Assembly (NCBI RefSeq): GCF_018413525.1
Contig: NZ_JAHCDD010000016.1
Coordinates: 16,169 to 80,168, forward strand
Source of the DNA: Acidovorax sp. CCYZU-2555
GTDB lineage: Bacteria > Pseudomonadota > Gammaproteobacteria > Burkholderiales > Burkholderiaceae_C
Reading direction: 5' to 3'
DNA length: 64,000 bases
Within the stretch, counting starts at the first letter, position 1. The number at the start of each line of letters is the position of its first letter. The notes beneath the pieces are model-generated. The model made no database searches, was not told the DNA's origin, and worked only from the letters and a program-made list of their open reading frames with translations. A program made the position numbers and the translations under genes. Below, one piece after another: positions 43,273 to 53,946 of the stretch.

Positions 43273-45207
43273 TTATTGTAATGGCGCTGCCGGACCTTGC
43301 CAGTGGGCATCGGGGCGCAGCAGATGGGCGTCGCGCAGGCGGCGCGTATAGCCCACGCGGTCGAAGAACTCGAGGATCTGGATGGCGCGCTTGCGGCCCA
43401 GGCCGGTGGCGTCGCGGAAGGCACGCGCCTCGACTTCGGCGCGCGCATCGCTGGCCGCAAGCGTCGCGACCAACTGCGCGAGCTCCTGCATGCGCGCGGC
43501 GCCGTAGAACAGATCTTTGACCACCTGGAACACCTGGCCGCGGCGCGTGAGCTTGCGCAGCAGCTGGCGCACGCCGTCTTCGCTGGCACCCGTGGTACCT
43601 GCGAGGTCGCGCACCCAGGGTGGGTCGTAGCGGCCCTCATCGAGCAGCGGCAACAGCCGCTCGGCGAGCAACTGTTCCGCGGCGCTCAGTTCGACGCGAT
43701 GGTCTGGCAAATGCAGCCAGGCGCCGCTGGCGACCATCTGCGCATCGCGCAGCAGGCCGTCGATCAGCCCTCGCCACAGCGCATCGTGCGCGCCTTGCAC
43801 CAGCCCGGGCCAGGCCATGCGGCGCAGGCGCGCGGCGTTGAGGCCGGGTTCGTCGGCATGCTTGTCGTGGAATTGCGCCAGCGTGGCCAGCACCTGGTCG
43901 CGCAACTGCTGCCAGCGCGATGCCGACAGCAGCAGGGTGTCGGCGCCCAGCGGCAGTTGCAGGCAGTCGGCGGGCAGGTCCTGCGCGGGCCAGCGCCGGC
44001 CCGAAAGCCGCACCAGCTGCGACAGCGGCAAGCCATGTGGCGACTGCGCGAGAAGTTCCTCGGCGCTGCCGGTGGCGATCAGTGCGTCGAGCGCGCGCAG
44101 ATAGGCCTGGCGTTCGGCGCTGCGGCGCTTGCGCGCGGGCGCATAGGGGTCGGTCACCGTGCCGCCCGCGATCGTGCGGCTGGCCTGGGCGTTGCGCAGG
44201 ATCAACCGGTCGCCGGGCAGGCAGAACACGGGCGCTTCGAGCACCAGCTGCGCGCGCACCGTGCTGCCGGGCTCTATGCGCTCGCCTTCGAGCAGCGCCA
44301 CATGGGCCGTGCAATGCGCCGTGCCCAGGTGCAGGTGCACGGGAGTCCATTGGCGGATTTCGGGTGCCGAGGCCAGCAGTTGCAATTGAACGTCGATGCG
44401 GTCGCTGGCCTGCAGCAGCGCGCCGTCGGCAATCCAGTCGCCGCGCTGGATTTCATCCTTGCCCAGACCCGCGAGATTGAGCGCGCAGCGCTGGCCCGCG
44501 ACGCCTTGCTCGCTGGCCTGGTTCTGCGCATGGATGCTGCGCACGCGCAGCGTCTGGCCGCTGCGCGAGTGCACCAGGCTGTCGCCCGTTGTCGCGGCGC
44601 CGCCAAACACCGTGCCCGTGACGACCGTGCCCTGGCCGGCGAGCGTGAAGCTGCGGTCCACGGCCAGGCGAAACAGGCCGCCCTGCGGCCGCGCGGGCAT
44701 TTGCTGGGCCAGTGTTTCGAGGTGCTGGCGCAAGGCCGTGACGCCGACGTCAGCGGGCAGCGCTGCCGCGGTTTCGAAAACGCGGGCGCCGGCCAGCGGT
44801 GTGCTTGCGAGCAGGTCGCCCAACTGCGCACGCGCCGCAGCGATCTGCTCCTGGCTCGCGCGATCGACCTTGGTCAGCGCGATGGTCGCCTGGCCCACGC
44901 CCAGCAGTTGCAGTATGTCGAGGTGCTCGCGCGTTTGCGGCATCACGCCGTCATCGGCGGCCACGACCAGCAGCGCATGGTCTATGCCCACCGCGCCCGC
45001 GGCCATGGTGTGCACGAATTTCTCGTGGCCCGGCACGTCGATGATGCCCAGCACCTCGCCATTGGGCAGAGGCGCATAGGCATAGCCCAGCGCGATGGAG
45101 ATGCCGCGCGCTTTCTCTTCCTTGAGCCGGTCGGTGTCCACGCCCGTGAGCGCGCGCACCAGCGTGGTCTTGCCATGGTCGATATGGCCTGCGGTGCCGA
45201 TGATCAT
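43273..45207 (-). CDS. selB: selenocysteine-specific elongation factor SelB
   Basis: 644 residues (E. coli 614). The GTPase begins at the N-terminus with [19 protein letters not shown], then [32 protein letters not shown] and the TKVD specificity motif. Beta-barrel domains follow, and the C-terminal ~250 residues form the winged-helix array that binds the SECIS RNA (ending in [20 protein letters not shown]). SelB brings Sec-tRNA to the ribosome at UGA codons with a SECIS. It overlaps selA by 4 bp. Confidence 0.96.
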   Translation of the reverse strand: MIIGTAGHIDHGKTTLVRALTGVDTDRLKEEKARGISIALGYAYAPLPNGEVLGIIDVPGHEKFVHTMAAGAVGIDHALLVVAADDGVMPQTREHLDILQLLGVGQATIALTKVDRASQEQIAAARAQLGDLLASTPLAGARVFETAAALPADVGVTALRQHLETLAQQMPARPQGGLFRLAVDRSFTLAGQGTVVTGTVFGGAATTGDSLVHSRSGQTLRVRSIHAQNQASEQGVAGQRCALNLAGLGKDEIQRGDWIADGALLQASDRIDVQLQLLASAPEIRQWTPVHLHLGTAHCTAHVALLEGERIEPGSTVRAQLVLEAPVFCLPGDRLILRNAQASRTIAGGTVTDPYAPARKRRSAERQAYLRALDALIATGSAEELLAQSPHGLPLSQLVRLSGRRWPAQDLPADCLQLPLGADTLLLSASRWQQLRDQVLATLAQFHDKHADEPGLNAARLRRMAWPGLVQGAHDALWRGLIDGLLRDAQMVASGAWLHLPDHRVELSAAEQLLAERLLPLLDEGRYDPPWVRDLAGTTGASEDGVRQLLRKLTRRGQVFQVVKDLFYGAARMQELAQLVATLAASDARAEVEARAFRDATGLGRKRAIQILEFFDRVGYTRRLRDAHLLRPDAHWQGPAAPLQ

Positions 45208-46670
45208 GAATGGAGGTGAGATGCCAACAAGGGCAGTTGTTCGGCGAACAGCGGCTGCTGCTCGGTTTCGAGGCAGCGCAGATCAAGCCACAGTGCATCG
45301 GCCTGGATGCGGCCTATCACCGGCCGGGGCAGGGCGCGCAGCGCGGCTTCAAGCTGCAGCAGCTGGCGGCCGGCCTGGCGCCCTGTTGCGGGGTGGATGC
45401 GCAGGCCGTGGCTGGGCAGCGATTCGACGGGCAGTGCGCCGCTGCCGATCTGGCTGGCCATGGCCGCGCTCTCGACCACATAGGCCGGGCCCAACGCGGC
45501 CTGCAAGGCCGGTGCGAGCGCCTGGGCCTGGGCCTGCATGTCGGCCGCTGGGCGTGTGAACAGCCGCAGCGTGGTCAGCCGCTGGGCCAGTTGTTCGGGG
45601 TGCAGATAGAGCCGCAGCACGGGCTCGAGCGCGGCCAGCGTGAGCTTGCCCACGCGCATCGCGCGCTTGAGCGGGTTCTTCTTGATGCGCGCGATCAAAT
45701 CCTTGCGCCCGACGATCAGCCCGGCCTGCGGGCCGCCCAGCAGCTTGTCGCCGCTGAACGTCACGATGTCGGCGCCTGCTGCAATGGTTTCGCGCACCGT
45801 GACTTCGTAGGGCAGGCCCCACTGGCGCATGTCGACCAGCGTGCCGCTGCCCAGGTCGACGACCATGGGCAGGCCGCGGCCGTGGGCGATGTCGGCGACT
45901 TCATGGTCGCTGACGCTCTTGGTGAAGCCCGTGACGGCGTAGTTGCTGCAATGCACTTTCATCAGCAGGCCGGTCGCGTCGGACACCGCCTCGGTGTAGT
46001 CGCGTGCATGGGTGCGGTTGGTGGTGCCGACTTCGATCAGCCGCGCACCGGCGCGCGCCATGATGTCGGGAATGCGGAACGCGCCGCCGATCTCGACGAG
46101 TTCGCCGCGCGAAACGATCACTTCGCGCCCTTCGGCCAGCGTGCCCAGCGTGAGCAGCACGGCAGCGGCATTGTTGTTGACCACGGTCGCGGCTTCGGCG
46201 CCCGTGAGTTCGCAGACCAGGGCTTCGACCAGATCATCGCGGTCGCCGCGCCCCCCGGTCGCGAGGTCGTATTCGAGGTTGGCCGGGCTCAGCATGGCTT
46301 CGATCACGGCGTCCACCGCTTCCTGGGGCAGCAGCGCGCGCCCGAGATTTGTGTGCAGCACCGTGCCCGTGAGATTGAAGACCGCCTGCAGGCGCGGTGC
46401 GAAGCGCTTTGTCAGTCGCTGCTCGGCGGCCTGCGCGAGGCATTCGAAGTCGGTCGCATCGGGCGCGAGCACCATGCCCGCGCGCAGCTGGTCGCGCAGG
46501 CCGTCGAGCGTTTCGCGCAAGGCCTGGGTGCAGGCCTGGTGGCCGTAGCGCGCGCGCAGCGGGGCGAGCGCCGGGCTTTGCAGCAGCTTGTCGACCGATG
46601 GCAGTTGCGGCCAGGGGCGCGCATCCGTGTCGTGCGCAGCCGCGGCCGCGTGCAGGGGGGCGGTTTTCAT
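45204..46670 (-). CDS. selA: L-seryl-tRNA(Sec) selenium transferase
   Basis: 488 residues (E. coli 463). Family blocks: [55 protein letters not shown] and the PLP-lysine segment [20 protein letters not shown]. It converts Ser-tRNA(Sec) to Sec-tRNA(Sec) with selenophosphate. The start lies 15 bp after fdhE; the stop overlaps selB. A short Ala/His-rich N-terminal extension is present. Confidence 0.96.
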   Translation of the reverse strand: MKTAPLHAAAAAHDTDARPWPQLPSVDKLLQSPALAPLRARYGHQACTQALRETLDGLRDQLRAGMVLAPDATDFECLAQAAEQRLTKRFAPRLQAVFNLTGTVLHTNLGRALLPQEAVDAVIEAMLSPANLEYDLATGGRGDRDDLVEALVCELTGAEAATVVNNNAAAVLLTLGTLAEGREVIVSRGELVEIGGAFRIPDIMARAGARLIEVGTTNRTHARDYTEAVSDATGLLMKVHCSNYAVTGFTKSVSDHEVADIAHGRGLPMVVDLGSGTLVDMRQWGLPYEVTVRETIAAGADIVTFSGDKLLGGPQAGLIVGRKDLIARIKKNPLKRAMRVGKLTLAALEPVLRLYLHPEQLAQRLTTLRLFTRPAADMQAQAQALAPALQAALGPAYVVESAAMASQIGSGALPVESLPSHGLRIHPATGRQAGRQLLQLEAALRALPRPVIGRIQADALWLDLRCLETEQQPLFAEQLPLLASHLHS

Positions 46671-46685
46671 CGAGCCATTCTCGGC

Positions 46686-47651
46686 TTATTCCGCTGCGGG
46701 GTCGACCAGTGCCTGATCGCCTTCGGCCTGCTCTTCGGCGAAGGCGACATAAAGCAGCGGGTTGGTACTCGCGCGTTTGAACGGGGTTTCGCTCATCAGC
46801 AGATCCAGCATCAGCGAGGCGAGGTCATCGGCCAGCGGTTCGGCCAGCGGGTCCTTTTCCTGGTTGACGACCTTGCGGTAGCTGCCGCATTCCGTGCAGG
46901 TCTCGGCGGTGACGACTTCGCCCAGGCCTTCGACGCCCTGGTACTGGATGCCCTTGGTCGACTCGCAGTGCGAGCACTTGACGCGCACCATGTGCCATTC
47001 GGTGCAGCAGGTGCCGCAGTGCAGATAGCGGTGGCCGTTGGCCTTGCCGCCTATGCGCAGCACGCTGGCCACGGGCTCGCTCGCGCAGACCGGACAGATC
47101 GATGCGGGCTCGGTGTAAGGAACATCGCTCACCGACAGGTGGGCCGCGCGCTGCGTGAACACGACTTGCAGCGCGGCCATCACGAACGGCGCCATGCCGA
47201 CATCGCGCGCCGCTACTTCCTTTTGCAGCAGGCGGCTGGCCACGGCTTCGCGCTCGGAATGGGGCATTTCGCGCAGCGCGCCTATCAGCGGTTGCAGCGC
47301 AGCGGGCAGGCCATGGGTGCTGCCCAGGCGGGCGAGCATGGTGTCGAGCACCTGGTGCCAGGCCGGGTCCAGGTGATCCGCCGCGGGCATCAACGGCATC
47401 GAATGCTGCTGGGCCAGCGCGATCGCGTCGCCGGGCAGCTCAGGCGCGGGCAGGCTGGCCAGCGCCTGGTGCTGGGCGTCGACGATCTGGGCGACGAACA
47501 GGATGTAGTCGGCGATAGGGTTGCCATCGGCGAGCTGGCGCAGGCGCGCGGCACGCTCGGCAAACAGGCTGCCGATCTCGGGCAGGCGTATGCGCGGGAA
47601 ATTGATCTGATCGATGGCTTCGATCTCGCCGCGTTGAAGAATGCGTTGCAT
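46686..47651 (-). CDS. fdhE: formate dehydrogenase accessory protein FdhE
   Basis: 321 residues. The defining rubredoxin-like zinc ribbons are visible: ICPVCASEP, HCGTCCTEWHMVRVKCSHC and AETCTECGSYRK, eight or more paired cysteines. The N-terminal region is helical. FdhE interacts with the catalytic subunits of respiratory formate dehydrogenases and is needed for their activity before export. It lies between fdoI and selA on the same strand, with a ~75-bp gap to fdoI. Confidence 0.93.
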   Translation of the reverse strand: MQRILQRGEIEAIDQINFPRIRLPEIGSLFAERAARLRQLADGNPIADYILFVAQIVDAQHQALASLPAPELPGDAIALAQQHSMPLMPAADHLDPAWHQVLDTMLARLGSTHGLPAALQPLIGALREMPHSEREAVASRLLQKEVAARDVGMAPFVMAALQVVFTQRAAHLSVSDVPYTEPASICPVCASEPVASVLRIGGKANGHRYLHCGTCCTEWHMVRVKCSHCESTKGIQYQGVEGLGEVVTAETCTECGSYRKVVNQEKDPLAEPLADDLASLMLDLLMSETPFKRASTNPLLYVAFAEEQAEGDQALVDPAAE

Positions 47652-47727
47652 GGTGTCTTTCCAAAATAGGTGCCGCCGGCACGCCCTGGCGGGCGTCCGG
47701 CGGCGGTGACGGGCGCAGGCAGCGCGG

Positions 47728-48354
47728 TCAGTCTTTTTCGCCGGTCATCTTGCGATACCAGATCGGATGATGGTACTTGGCCCAGGCGCGGTTCACGGTG
47801 CCGTAGACCATGGCGCGCAGCGTGCCGCGCGTCCAGATGGCGGCATAGATATGCAGGATGATCAGGCCGAACAGCGCGAACGCCGAGACCGCATGCAGCA
47901 CCACGCTGGCGCGCACGATTTCCACGGGCAGGTTCCACCAGGCGCGCCACATCAGCGCGCCCGAGAGCGTGAGGCCCAGCATCGAGGCGATCAGCAGCCA
48001 GAACAGCACTTTCTGTCCGCCGTTGTACTTGTCCTGTTCGGGCATCACATGGTGCTCTTCAGTCACAAGTTTTGGCGCTTCCTTGAGCCACTGGCGGTCG
48101 CGGGCGCGGATGATGTTGAGCCGCCAGAAGCGGATCACCATCAGCACGAACGCCAGCGCCATCACCACCCCGATGTAGGGGTGGAGAATGCGCGTCCAGG
48201 GCCCGCCGCCGAACAGCTGCGTCAACGGAAAGAAGGCCGGGTGAAAGAACGCCAGGCCCGACAGCGCGAGCAATACGAAAGTGATCGCCACCAGCCAATG
48301 GTTGGCGCGCTCGCCGGCGGTGTAGCGCTTCAAGTCGCGGGGGCTGCGTTTCAT
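47728..48354 (-). CDS. fdoI: formate dehydrogenase cytochrome b556 (gamma) subunit
   Basis: 208 residues with four membrane helices ([80 protein letters not shown]). Candidate haem-ligand histidines lie in these helices (N-W-H context near the N-terminus and LHAVSA/ILHIY near the C-terminus). It anchors the complex and passes electrons to quinone. Its start overlaps the beta-subunit stop by 4 bp. The symbol follows fdnI/fdoI homology. Confidence 0.93.
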   Translation of the reverse strand: MKRSPRDLKRYTAGERANHWLVAITFVLLALSGLAFFHPAFFPLTQLFGGGPWTRILHPYIGVVMALAFVLMVIRFWRLNIIRARDRQWLKEAPKLVTEEHHVMPEQDKYNGGQKVLFWLLIASMLGLTLSGALMWRAWWNLPVEIVRASVVLHAVSAFALFGLIILHIYAAIWTRGTLRAMVYGTVNRAWAKYHHPIWYRKMTGEKD

Positions 48355-49292
48355 TTTGCGTCCTCCTTGTCGAGCATCTGCTGCTCCAGCCGTTCTTCCA
48401 TGCGGTCTTCCTCACGCTCGAGTTCCGCGGGCACGTCGTGCGGGCCCTTGGTCACGTAGTGGAAGAAGCTGCCCACGGCCGCCACGCCCAGCGCGGCCAG
48501 CGCCAGCGGCTTGGCCACACCCTTCCACAGCGAGACCATGGGGCTGATCTTGGGATCATCCGGCAGGCCCTTGTAGAGCGATGGCTTGTCGGCATGGTGC
48601 AGCACGTACATCACGTGCGTGCCGCCCACGCCTGGCGGGTCGTAGAGGCCGGCCTTGTCGTAGCCGCGGCGGTTCAGATCCTGGATGCGGTGCTCGGCAT
48701 GGTCCTTCATCGCCGCCTTGGTGCCGAACTGGATGGCGCCGGTGGGGCAGGTCTTGACGCAGGCCGGCTCGCGCCCCACGGCCACGCGGTCTGAGCACAG
48801 CGTGCACTTGTAGGCCTTGTGGTCCTTCTTGGAGATGCGCGGAATGTTGAACGGGCAGCCGGTCACGCAGTAGCCGCAGCCCACGCAGTTTTCCTGCTGG
48901 AAATCGACGATGCCGTTGCTGTACTGCAGGATGGCGCCCGGCGACGGGCAGGCCTTGAGGCAGCCCGGGTCGTCGCAGTGCATGCAGCCGTCCTTGCGGA
49001 TCAGCCATTCGAGGTTGCCCGTGGCCTCATTTTCGTACTCGGTGAACCGCATGACGGTCCACGAGTCGGCCGTGAGGTCGGTCGGGTTGTCATAGACGCC
49101 GGCGGCCAGCGTGCCGACGTCGTCGCGCAGATCGTTCCACTCCATGCAGGCGGTCTGGCAGGCCTTGCAGCCAATGCACTTGGAGACGTCGATCAGCTTG
49201 GCTACTTCGCCCGAGTGCGTTTCGCGCACGCTGGGCGAAGGGGTGGTGGTCGCCGAACGGCGCTTGATATCGAGAGAGTGTGTAGAAGACAT
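48351..49292 (-). CDS. fdoH: formate dehydrogenase iron-sulfur (beta) subunit
   Basis: 313 residues. Four 4Fe-4S cysteine groups are visible: [46 protein letters not shown] and [21 protein letters not shown] single C-terminal membrane helix follows ([20 protein letters not shown]), then an acidic coiled tail. It carries electrons from the catalytic subunit to the membrane cytochrome. It starts 10 bp after fdhA and overlaps fdoI. Confidence 0.95.
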   Translation of the reverse strand: MSSTHSLDIKRRSATTTPSPSVRETHSGEVAKLIDVSKCIGCKACQTACMEWNDLRDDVGTLAAGVYDNPTDLTADSWTVMRFTEYENEATGNLEWLIRKDGCMHCDDPGCLKACPSPGAILQYSNGIVDFQQENCVGCGYCVTGCPFNIPRISKKDHKAYKCTLCSDRVAVGREPACVKTCPTGAIQFGTKAAMKDHAEHRIQDLNRRGYDKAGLYDPPGVGGTHVMYVLHHADKPSLYKGLPDDPKISPMVSLWKGVAKPLALAALGVAAVGSFFHYVTKGPHDVPAELEREEDRMEERLEQQMLDKEDAK

Positions 49293-49302
49293 CAGCTACT
49301 CC

Positions 49303-52300
49303 TTAGGCCTTTTCCACCTTCACGAGGAAGGTTTTGGATTCTGGTGTGTTGCTGTTGCCGTCACCAATCGACGCCGTCAGATTGTTGGCCATATAGCCCT
49401 TGCGCCCGGTCGACGAGAAGCCCCAGTGGATGGGGATGCCGACATGGTGCACGGTCTTGCCTTCGATCTGCATGGCCTTGAGGCGCTTGGTCACCACGGC
49501 CGCGGCCTTGACGAAACCGCGCTTGGAACTCACCTTGACCTGCTGGCCGGTGGCGATTCCCAGTTCCTGCGCCAGTGCTTCGCCGATTTCGACGAACTGT
49601 TCGGGCTGAATGATGTTGTTCAGCTGAACATGCTTGGTCCAGTAGTGGAAATGCTCGGTCAGGCGGTAGGTCGTGCCCACATGCGGGTACTCGGCGGCCG
49701 TGCCGTCGGTGCCCTTGGTCGACTCCAATATGCGCGCCGCGGGGTTGATGACCGCGAGCTTGTTCTTGGGGTACATCGGGTTGTAGCCCAACGGGTTGTC
49801 GAACGCTTCGTAGTGCGTGGGGAAGGGCCCTTCGTTCATGCCCTTGCGCGCGAAGAAGCGCGCCACGCCTTCGGGGTTCATGATGAACGGACCGACCGTG
49901 GCCGGGTCCATCGTCACCGCGATGTCGGGTACGTCGGCGCCGGCCCAGGCCTTGCCGTTCCACTCGACCAGCTTGCGGTTCGGATCGAAAGCCTTGCCTT
50001 GCAGGTCGCAGGACGCGCGGTTGTAGAGCACGCGGCGGTTGGCCGGCCAGGCCCAGGCCCAGTTGAGCGTATTGCCAATGCCCGTCGGGTCGGAGTTGTC
50101 GCGGCGCGCCATCTGGTTGCCCGAGGACGTCCAGCAGCCCGACCAGACCCAGCAGCCGCCCAGCGTCGTGCCGTCGTCGCGCATTTCGCCGAAGCCGGCC
50201 AACTGCTCGCCGGCCTTGCGTATCAGCTTGGTCGGGTCCTTGGGGTCGAACAGGTCGACCAGCGCGCGGCCGTTGTACTCCTTGGCGACTTCTTCCGAAG
50301 TCGGGTGCGCGGCCTGGGCGTAAGGCCAGTACAGGTTGGCGATGGGGTCGGCGAACTTGCCGCCGTCCTTGGCATAGGCCGCCTTGAGGCGCAGGTGCAG
50401 CGCCGACATGATGGCGATGTCGGTCTTGGCCTCGCCCGGCGGCTCGGCCGCTTTCCAGTGCCACTGCAGCACGCGCGACGAACTCACCACGGCGCCGTCT
50501 TCCTCGGCGAAGCAGGTGGTCGGCAGGCGGAAGACCTCGGTCTGGATGGTCGCGCTGTCGACATCGTTGAACTCGCCGTGGTTCTTCCAGAACTCGGAAG
50601 TTTCCGTGACCAGCGGGTCCATGATGACCAGGAACTTGAGCTTCGACAGCCCCTTGCGCACGTTGTTGCTGTTGGCCAGCGCGGCCAGCGGGTTGAAGCC
50701 CTGGGCGATGTAGCCGTTGATCTTGCCCTGGTTCATCAGGTCGAAGACCTGCAGCATGTCGTACTGGCGGTCGAGCTTGGGCAGGTAATTGAACGCCCAG
50801 TTGTTCTCGGCCGTGGCCGCGGGGCCGTACCAGGCCTTCATCAGACTCACATGGAACTTGGGCGTGTTCGACCAGTAGTTCATCTGGCCGGGCCGCATCG
50901 CCTTGGGCGTGCGCGCGTCGATGTACTTCTGGTAGTCCTGCTCGCCTTCGTTGGGCAGCGAAAGATAGCCCGGCAGGCTCGCCGACAGAATGCCCAGGTC
51001 GGTCAGGCCCTGGATGTTGGAGTGACCGCGCAAGGCGTTCATGCCGCCGCCCGCGACGCCGATGTTGCCCAGCAGCAGCTGGATCATCGCGCCGGTGCGC
51101 AGGATCTGCGCGCCGGTGGTGTGCTGGGTCCAGCCCAGGGCATAGAGGATGGTCGCGACCCGGCCCGATTCCGCTGTCGATGCGAGCTGCTCGCAGACAT
51201 GCAGGAACTTGGCTTTCGGCGTGCCGCAGATGCTTTCGACCTTTTCGGGTGTGTAGCTCGCGTAGTGGCGCTTGAGCCACTGGTAGACGCAGCGCGGATG
51301 CTCCAGCGTGGCGTCGACGGTCACATAGCCGTCGGCGTCAAGCTCATAGTCCCAGGACGACTTGTCGTAGGTGCGCTTTTCGGGGTCGTATCCCGCGAAG
51401 ATGCCTTCGTCGAACGCGAAGTCTTCCTTAACGATATAGGTGAAGTCGGTGTAGTTCCTCACGTATTCGTGATGGATCTTGTTGTTTGTCAGCAGATAGT
51501 TGATGACTGCGCCAAGGAACACGATATCGCTGCCCGAACGGATGGGGGCATAGAAATCGGCCACCGATGCGGATCGGTTGAAGCGCGGGTCGACCACCAT
51601 GAAGTGCGCATTGTTGTGCTCCTTCGCTTCGGTCACCCATTTGAAGCCACAGGGGTGGGCTTCAGCGGCATTGCCGCCCATGATCAAAATGACGTCCGCG
51701 TTCTTGATGTCGACCCAATGGTTCGTCATCGCTCCTCGGCCAAACGTCGGGGCAAGACCTGCCACCGTCGGGCCGTGTCAGACACGTGCTTGGTTGTCGA
51801 GTGCAAGAAGGCCCCAGGAGCGGGCCACTTTGTGCGTGATGTATCCGGCTTCGTTGCTGGAGGCCGAAGCGGCCAGCATGCCGGTGGTGAGCCAGCGGTT
51901 GACGGTCTGGCCCTTGTCGTTCTGCTCGACGAAGTTCGCGTCGCGATCGTCCTTGAGCAGCTTGGTGATGCGGGTCAGCGCTTCGTCCCACGACATGCGC
52001 TTCCACTCGGTCGAGCCGGGAGCGCGGTATTCGGGGTATTTGAGGCGGCTGGGGCTGTGGACGAAGTCCAGCAGCGACGCGCCCTTGGGACACAGCGTTC
52101 CGCGGTTCACCGGGTGGTCCGGATCGCCTTCGACGTGGATCACCGACAGCTTGGCATTCTTGGCGCCGTCGCTGAGCGAGTACATCAGGATGCCGCAGCC
52201 TACGGAACAGTAGGTACAGGTCTGGCGCGTGACCGTGGTTGCGGCCAGCTTGAACTGGCGCACCTCAGCTAGGGCAGCGCTGGGCGAGAAGCCCATCACC

Positions 52301-52368
52301 GCCAAGCTGGATGCGGCCAGACTGGATCCAGTCACTTTCATGAACTGGCGTCTGGAGAATTGCACCAT
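49303..52368 (-). CDS. fdhA: selenocysteine-containing formate dehydrogenase, catalytic (alpha) subunit, UGA read through at 51778-51780
   Basis: 1021 residues including selenocysteine 197. The N-terminus is a twin-arginine signal (SRRQFMKVTG), followed by the 4Fe-4S cysteines C51, C54, C58 and C93 and the conserved Lys95 (TLCPKGAS). The frame is interrupted by a single TGA at codon 197, in the context R-V-U-H-G-P-T-V-A-G-L, exactly where FdnG/FdoG have selenocysteine. The frame continues with molybdopterin-domain sequence (MTNHWVDIKNADVILIMGGN). The enzyme oxidises periplasmic formate with a Mo/W-bis-MGD centre and feeds quinone via the beta and gamma subunits. Conceptual translation that stops at UGA would split it wrongly into about 196 and 820 residues. 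Confidence 0.96.
51740..51780 (-). promoter_or_regulatory. bacterial SECIS element with the UGA(Sec) codon
   Basis: Directly after the UGA (51780-51778), the mRNA folds as CGG (51767-51765), a bulged U (51764), GGCA (51763-51760), loop GGUCU (51759-51755), UGCC (51754-51751), CCG (51750-51748). The bulged U and the GGUCU apical loop are the features SelB recognises in E. coli fdhF and fdnG. Confidence 0.93.
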
Positions 52369-52386
52369 GTGGGGGTACCTTTTTAT

Positions 52387-52439
52387 GGATGACGCTTATC
52401 GTTGAATTCTAGTAGTTCACACTGAATTTGGCGTCATCC
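52387..52439. promoter_or_regulatory. 9-bp inverted repeat in the fdhA leader
   Basis: GGATGACGC (52387-52395) and GCGTCATCC (52431-52439) are perfect inverted repeats 35 bp apart, ending 18 bp before the fdhA start. They may be paired operator half-sites or a leader hairpin. The rest of 52369-52615 holds no gene I can support, only the fdhA promoter. Confidence 0.45.
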
Positions 52440-52615
52440 AACAGCGCTTCCGCAGCTTCCTGGTCGGGTTCTAGTGCGGGCTTGCGGTATCGACCCGGTT
52501 CGCTCTCCAATAAGAAGGTTTTATAGAAGAGTGGTGCGCCCGCTCTTGCGTCGTCTATCTGTCATAGCGCGGTTTATTGTGCGTGAATAATCCAAGGGTT
52601 TACCCGTAGATAATC

Positions 52616-52645
52616 AAAAAAGGGCCGGAAATTCCGGCCCTTTGA
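52616..52645 (-). terminator. intrinsic terminator of the AI-2E-family gene
   Basis: AAAGGGCCGGAA and TTCCGGCCCTTT form a 12-bp stem with A/T runs on both sides, so it can act on both strands. It lies 18-20 bp after the stop of the gene at 52663. Confidence 0.85.
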
Positions 52646-52662
52646 TATTCGGTGTCAGCGGT

Positions 52663-53739
52663 TCAGCGTGCAGGCGGCGTGTGGTCCGAGCCCGATTTGA
52701 TGTCCTGGCTGAACAGATCCCACACGGCAATGAACAGCGCCGCGATCAGCGGGCCGACGACAAAGCCGGTCAGGCCGAACAGCGCCATGCCGCCCAGCGT
52801 AGAGATCAGCACGATGTAGTCGGGCATCTTCGTGTCCTTGCCGACCAGCACCGGGCGCAGCACGTTGTCGACCAGGCCGATCACCAGCACGCCATAGGCC
52901 GCCAGAATGCTGCCCTTGACGACGTCGCCGGTGGCGAAGAAATACAGCGCCACGGGGCCCCAGATCAGGCCCGCGCCCACGGCAGGCAGCAGCGACAGGA
53001 AGGCCATGACCACGGCCCACAGCACCGGCCCCTGGATGTCGAGCAGCCAGAAGATCAGCCCGCCGAGCGCGCCCTGGGCCATGGCGACGGCCAGGTTGCC
53101 CTTGATGGTGGCGCGCACCACGGTGGTGAACTTGCTGGCCAGTGCGGCCTTGTGCGCGGGCTCGAGCGGCAGCGCCTGGCGGATGCGGCGCACGAGCTCG
53201 GCGCCGTCGCGCAGCAGGAAGAACAGCAGATACAACATGACCGCGAAGCTCACCAGGAAGCCCAGCGTGTTCTGGCCTATGCCCACGGCCTGCGTGGCGA
53301 CGACCTTGCTGGCCTGCACGGCGACGTTCGAGAGCTTGTCCTGGATGTCGATGACCGACGCCAGGCCCAGTCCGTCGAGCGCGCGCGTGGCCCAGCCGGG
53401 CAGGGCGGACATGATCTGCTGGAAGTACGCGCCCACGTTGATCTCGCCGGTGCTGAGGTTTTCATAGATCAGCGCGGCCTCGCGCACCAGAGAGGCGCCG
53501 ATCAGCACCAGCGGAAGGATGACGATCAGCAGACAGATGCCCAGCGTGGCCAGCGCCGCGAGCGTAGGTTTGCGCGGCATGCGTGCGAGCAGGCGCTGGT
53601 GCAGCGGCGCGAACAACACGGCCAGGGCCACGCCCCAGAACACCGCGCCCAGGAAGGGCCAGAGGATGGCGAAGAAGCCTGCGGTGACGATGCACAGCAA
53701 CAACAGAAATACGCGGTGATAGAGGATAGTGCTTTTCAT
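52663..53739 (-). CDS. AI-2E/PerM-family membrane protein
   Basis: 358 residues, the usual family length, unlike the fused relative at 8322-10874. Hydrophobic helices: VFLLLLCIVTAGFFAILWPF, AALATLGICLLIVILPLVLI, LGFLVSFAVMLYLLFFLLRD, and a C-terminal set with LVDNVLRPVLVGKDTKMPDY, IVLISTLGGMALFGLTGFVV and GPLIAALFIAVWD. The family includes autoinducer-2 exporters and Na+(Li+)/H+ antiporters, so the substrate cannot be given. ATG 53739 (MKSTILYHRV) is chosen over an upstream start whose extra residues are Arg/His/Pro-rich. Confidence 0.92.
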   Translation of the reverse strand: MKSTILYHRVFLLLLCIVTAGFFAILWPFLGAVFWGVALAVLFAPLHQRLLARMPRKPTLAALATLGICLLIVILPLVLIGASLVREAALIYENLSTGEINVGAYFQQIMSALPGWATRALDGLGLASVIDIQDKLSNVAVQASKVVATQAVGIGQNTLGFLVSFAVMLYLLFFLLRDGAELVRRIRQALPLEPAHKAALASKFTTVVRATIKGNLAVAMAQGALGGLIFWLLDIQGPVLWAVVMAFLSLLPAVGAGLIWGPVALYFFATGDVVKGSILAAYGVLVIGLVDNVLRPVLVGKDTKMPDYIVLISTLGGMALFGLTGFVVGPLIAALFIAVWDLFSQDIKSGSDHTPPAR

Positions 53740-53946
53740 GTGCGCAGCTGCGTTGAAGATAGTTGCAAATGTAATCGACGCGCGCGGCGTTGGATGGGGT
53801 AGCCTTGGCCGTTCAGTGGCACAATGGCGGTCGCAACAAAGGCCCTTCCCCATGCCACAGTCGCATCCGCCAATCGGTAAAGCCGTGTCGCGGAAGGTCT
53901 ACCAACCAGCTAATGCTTTCTCAAGGAAAGCGGAGGTCAGCGGAAT

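Noticed and set aside
51778..51780. In-frame TGA in fdhA taken as a nonsense mutation splitting the gene
   Set aside because: It stands exactly at the selenocysteine site, has a SECIS hairpin after it, and selA, selB, selC, selD are adjacent.
49111..52272. 1053-codon open frame on the plus strand opposite fdhA and fdoH
   Set aside because: Antisense shadow of the formate dehydrogenase genes; no start signal or family features.
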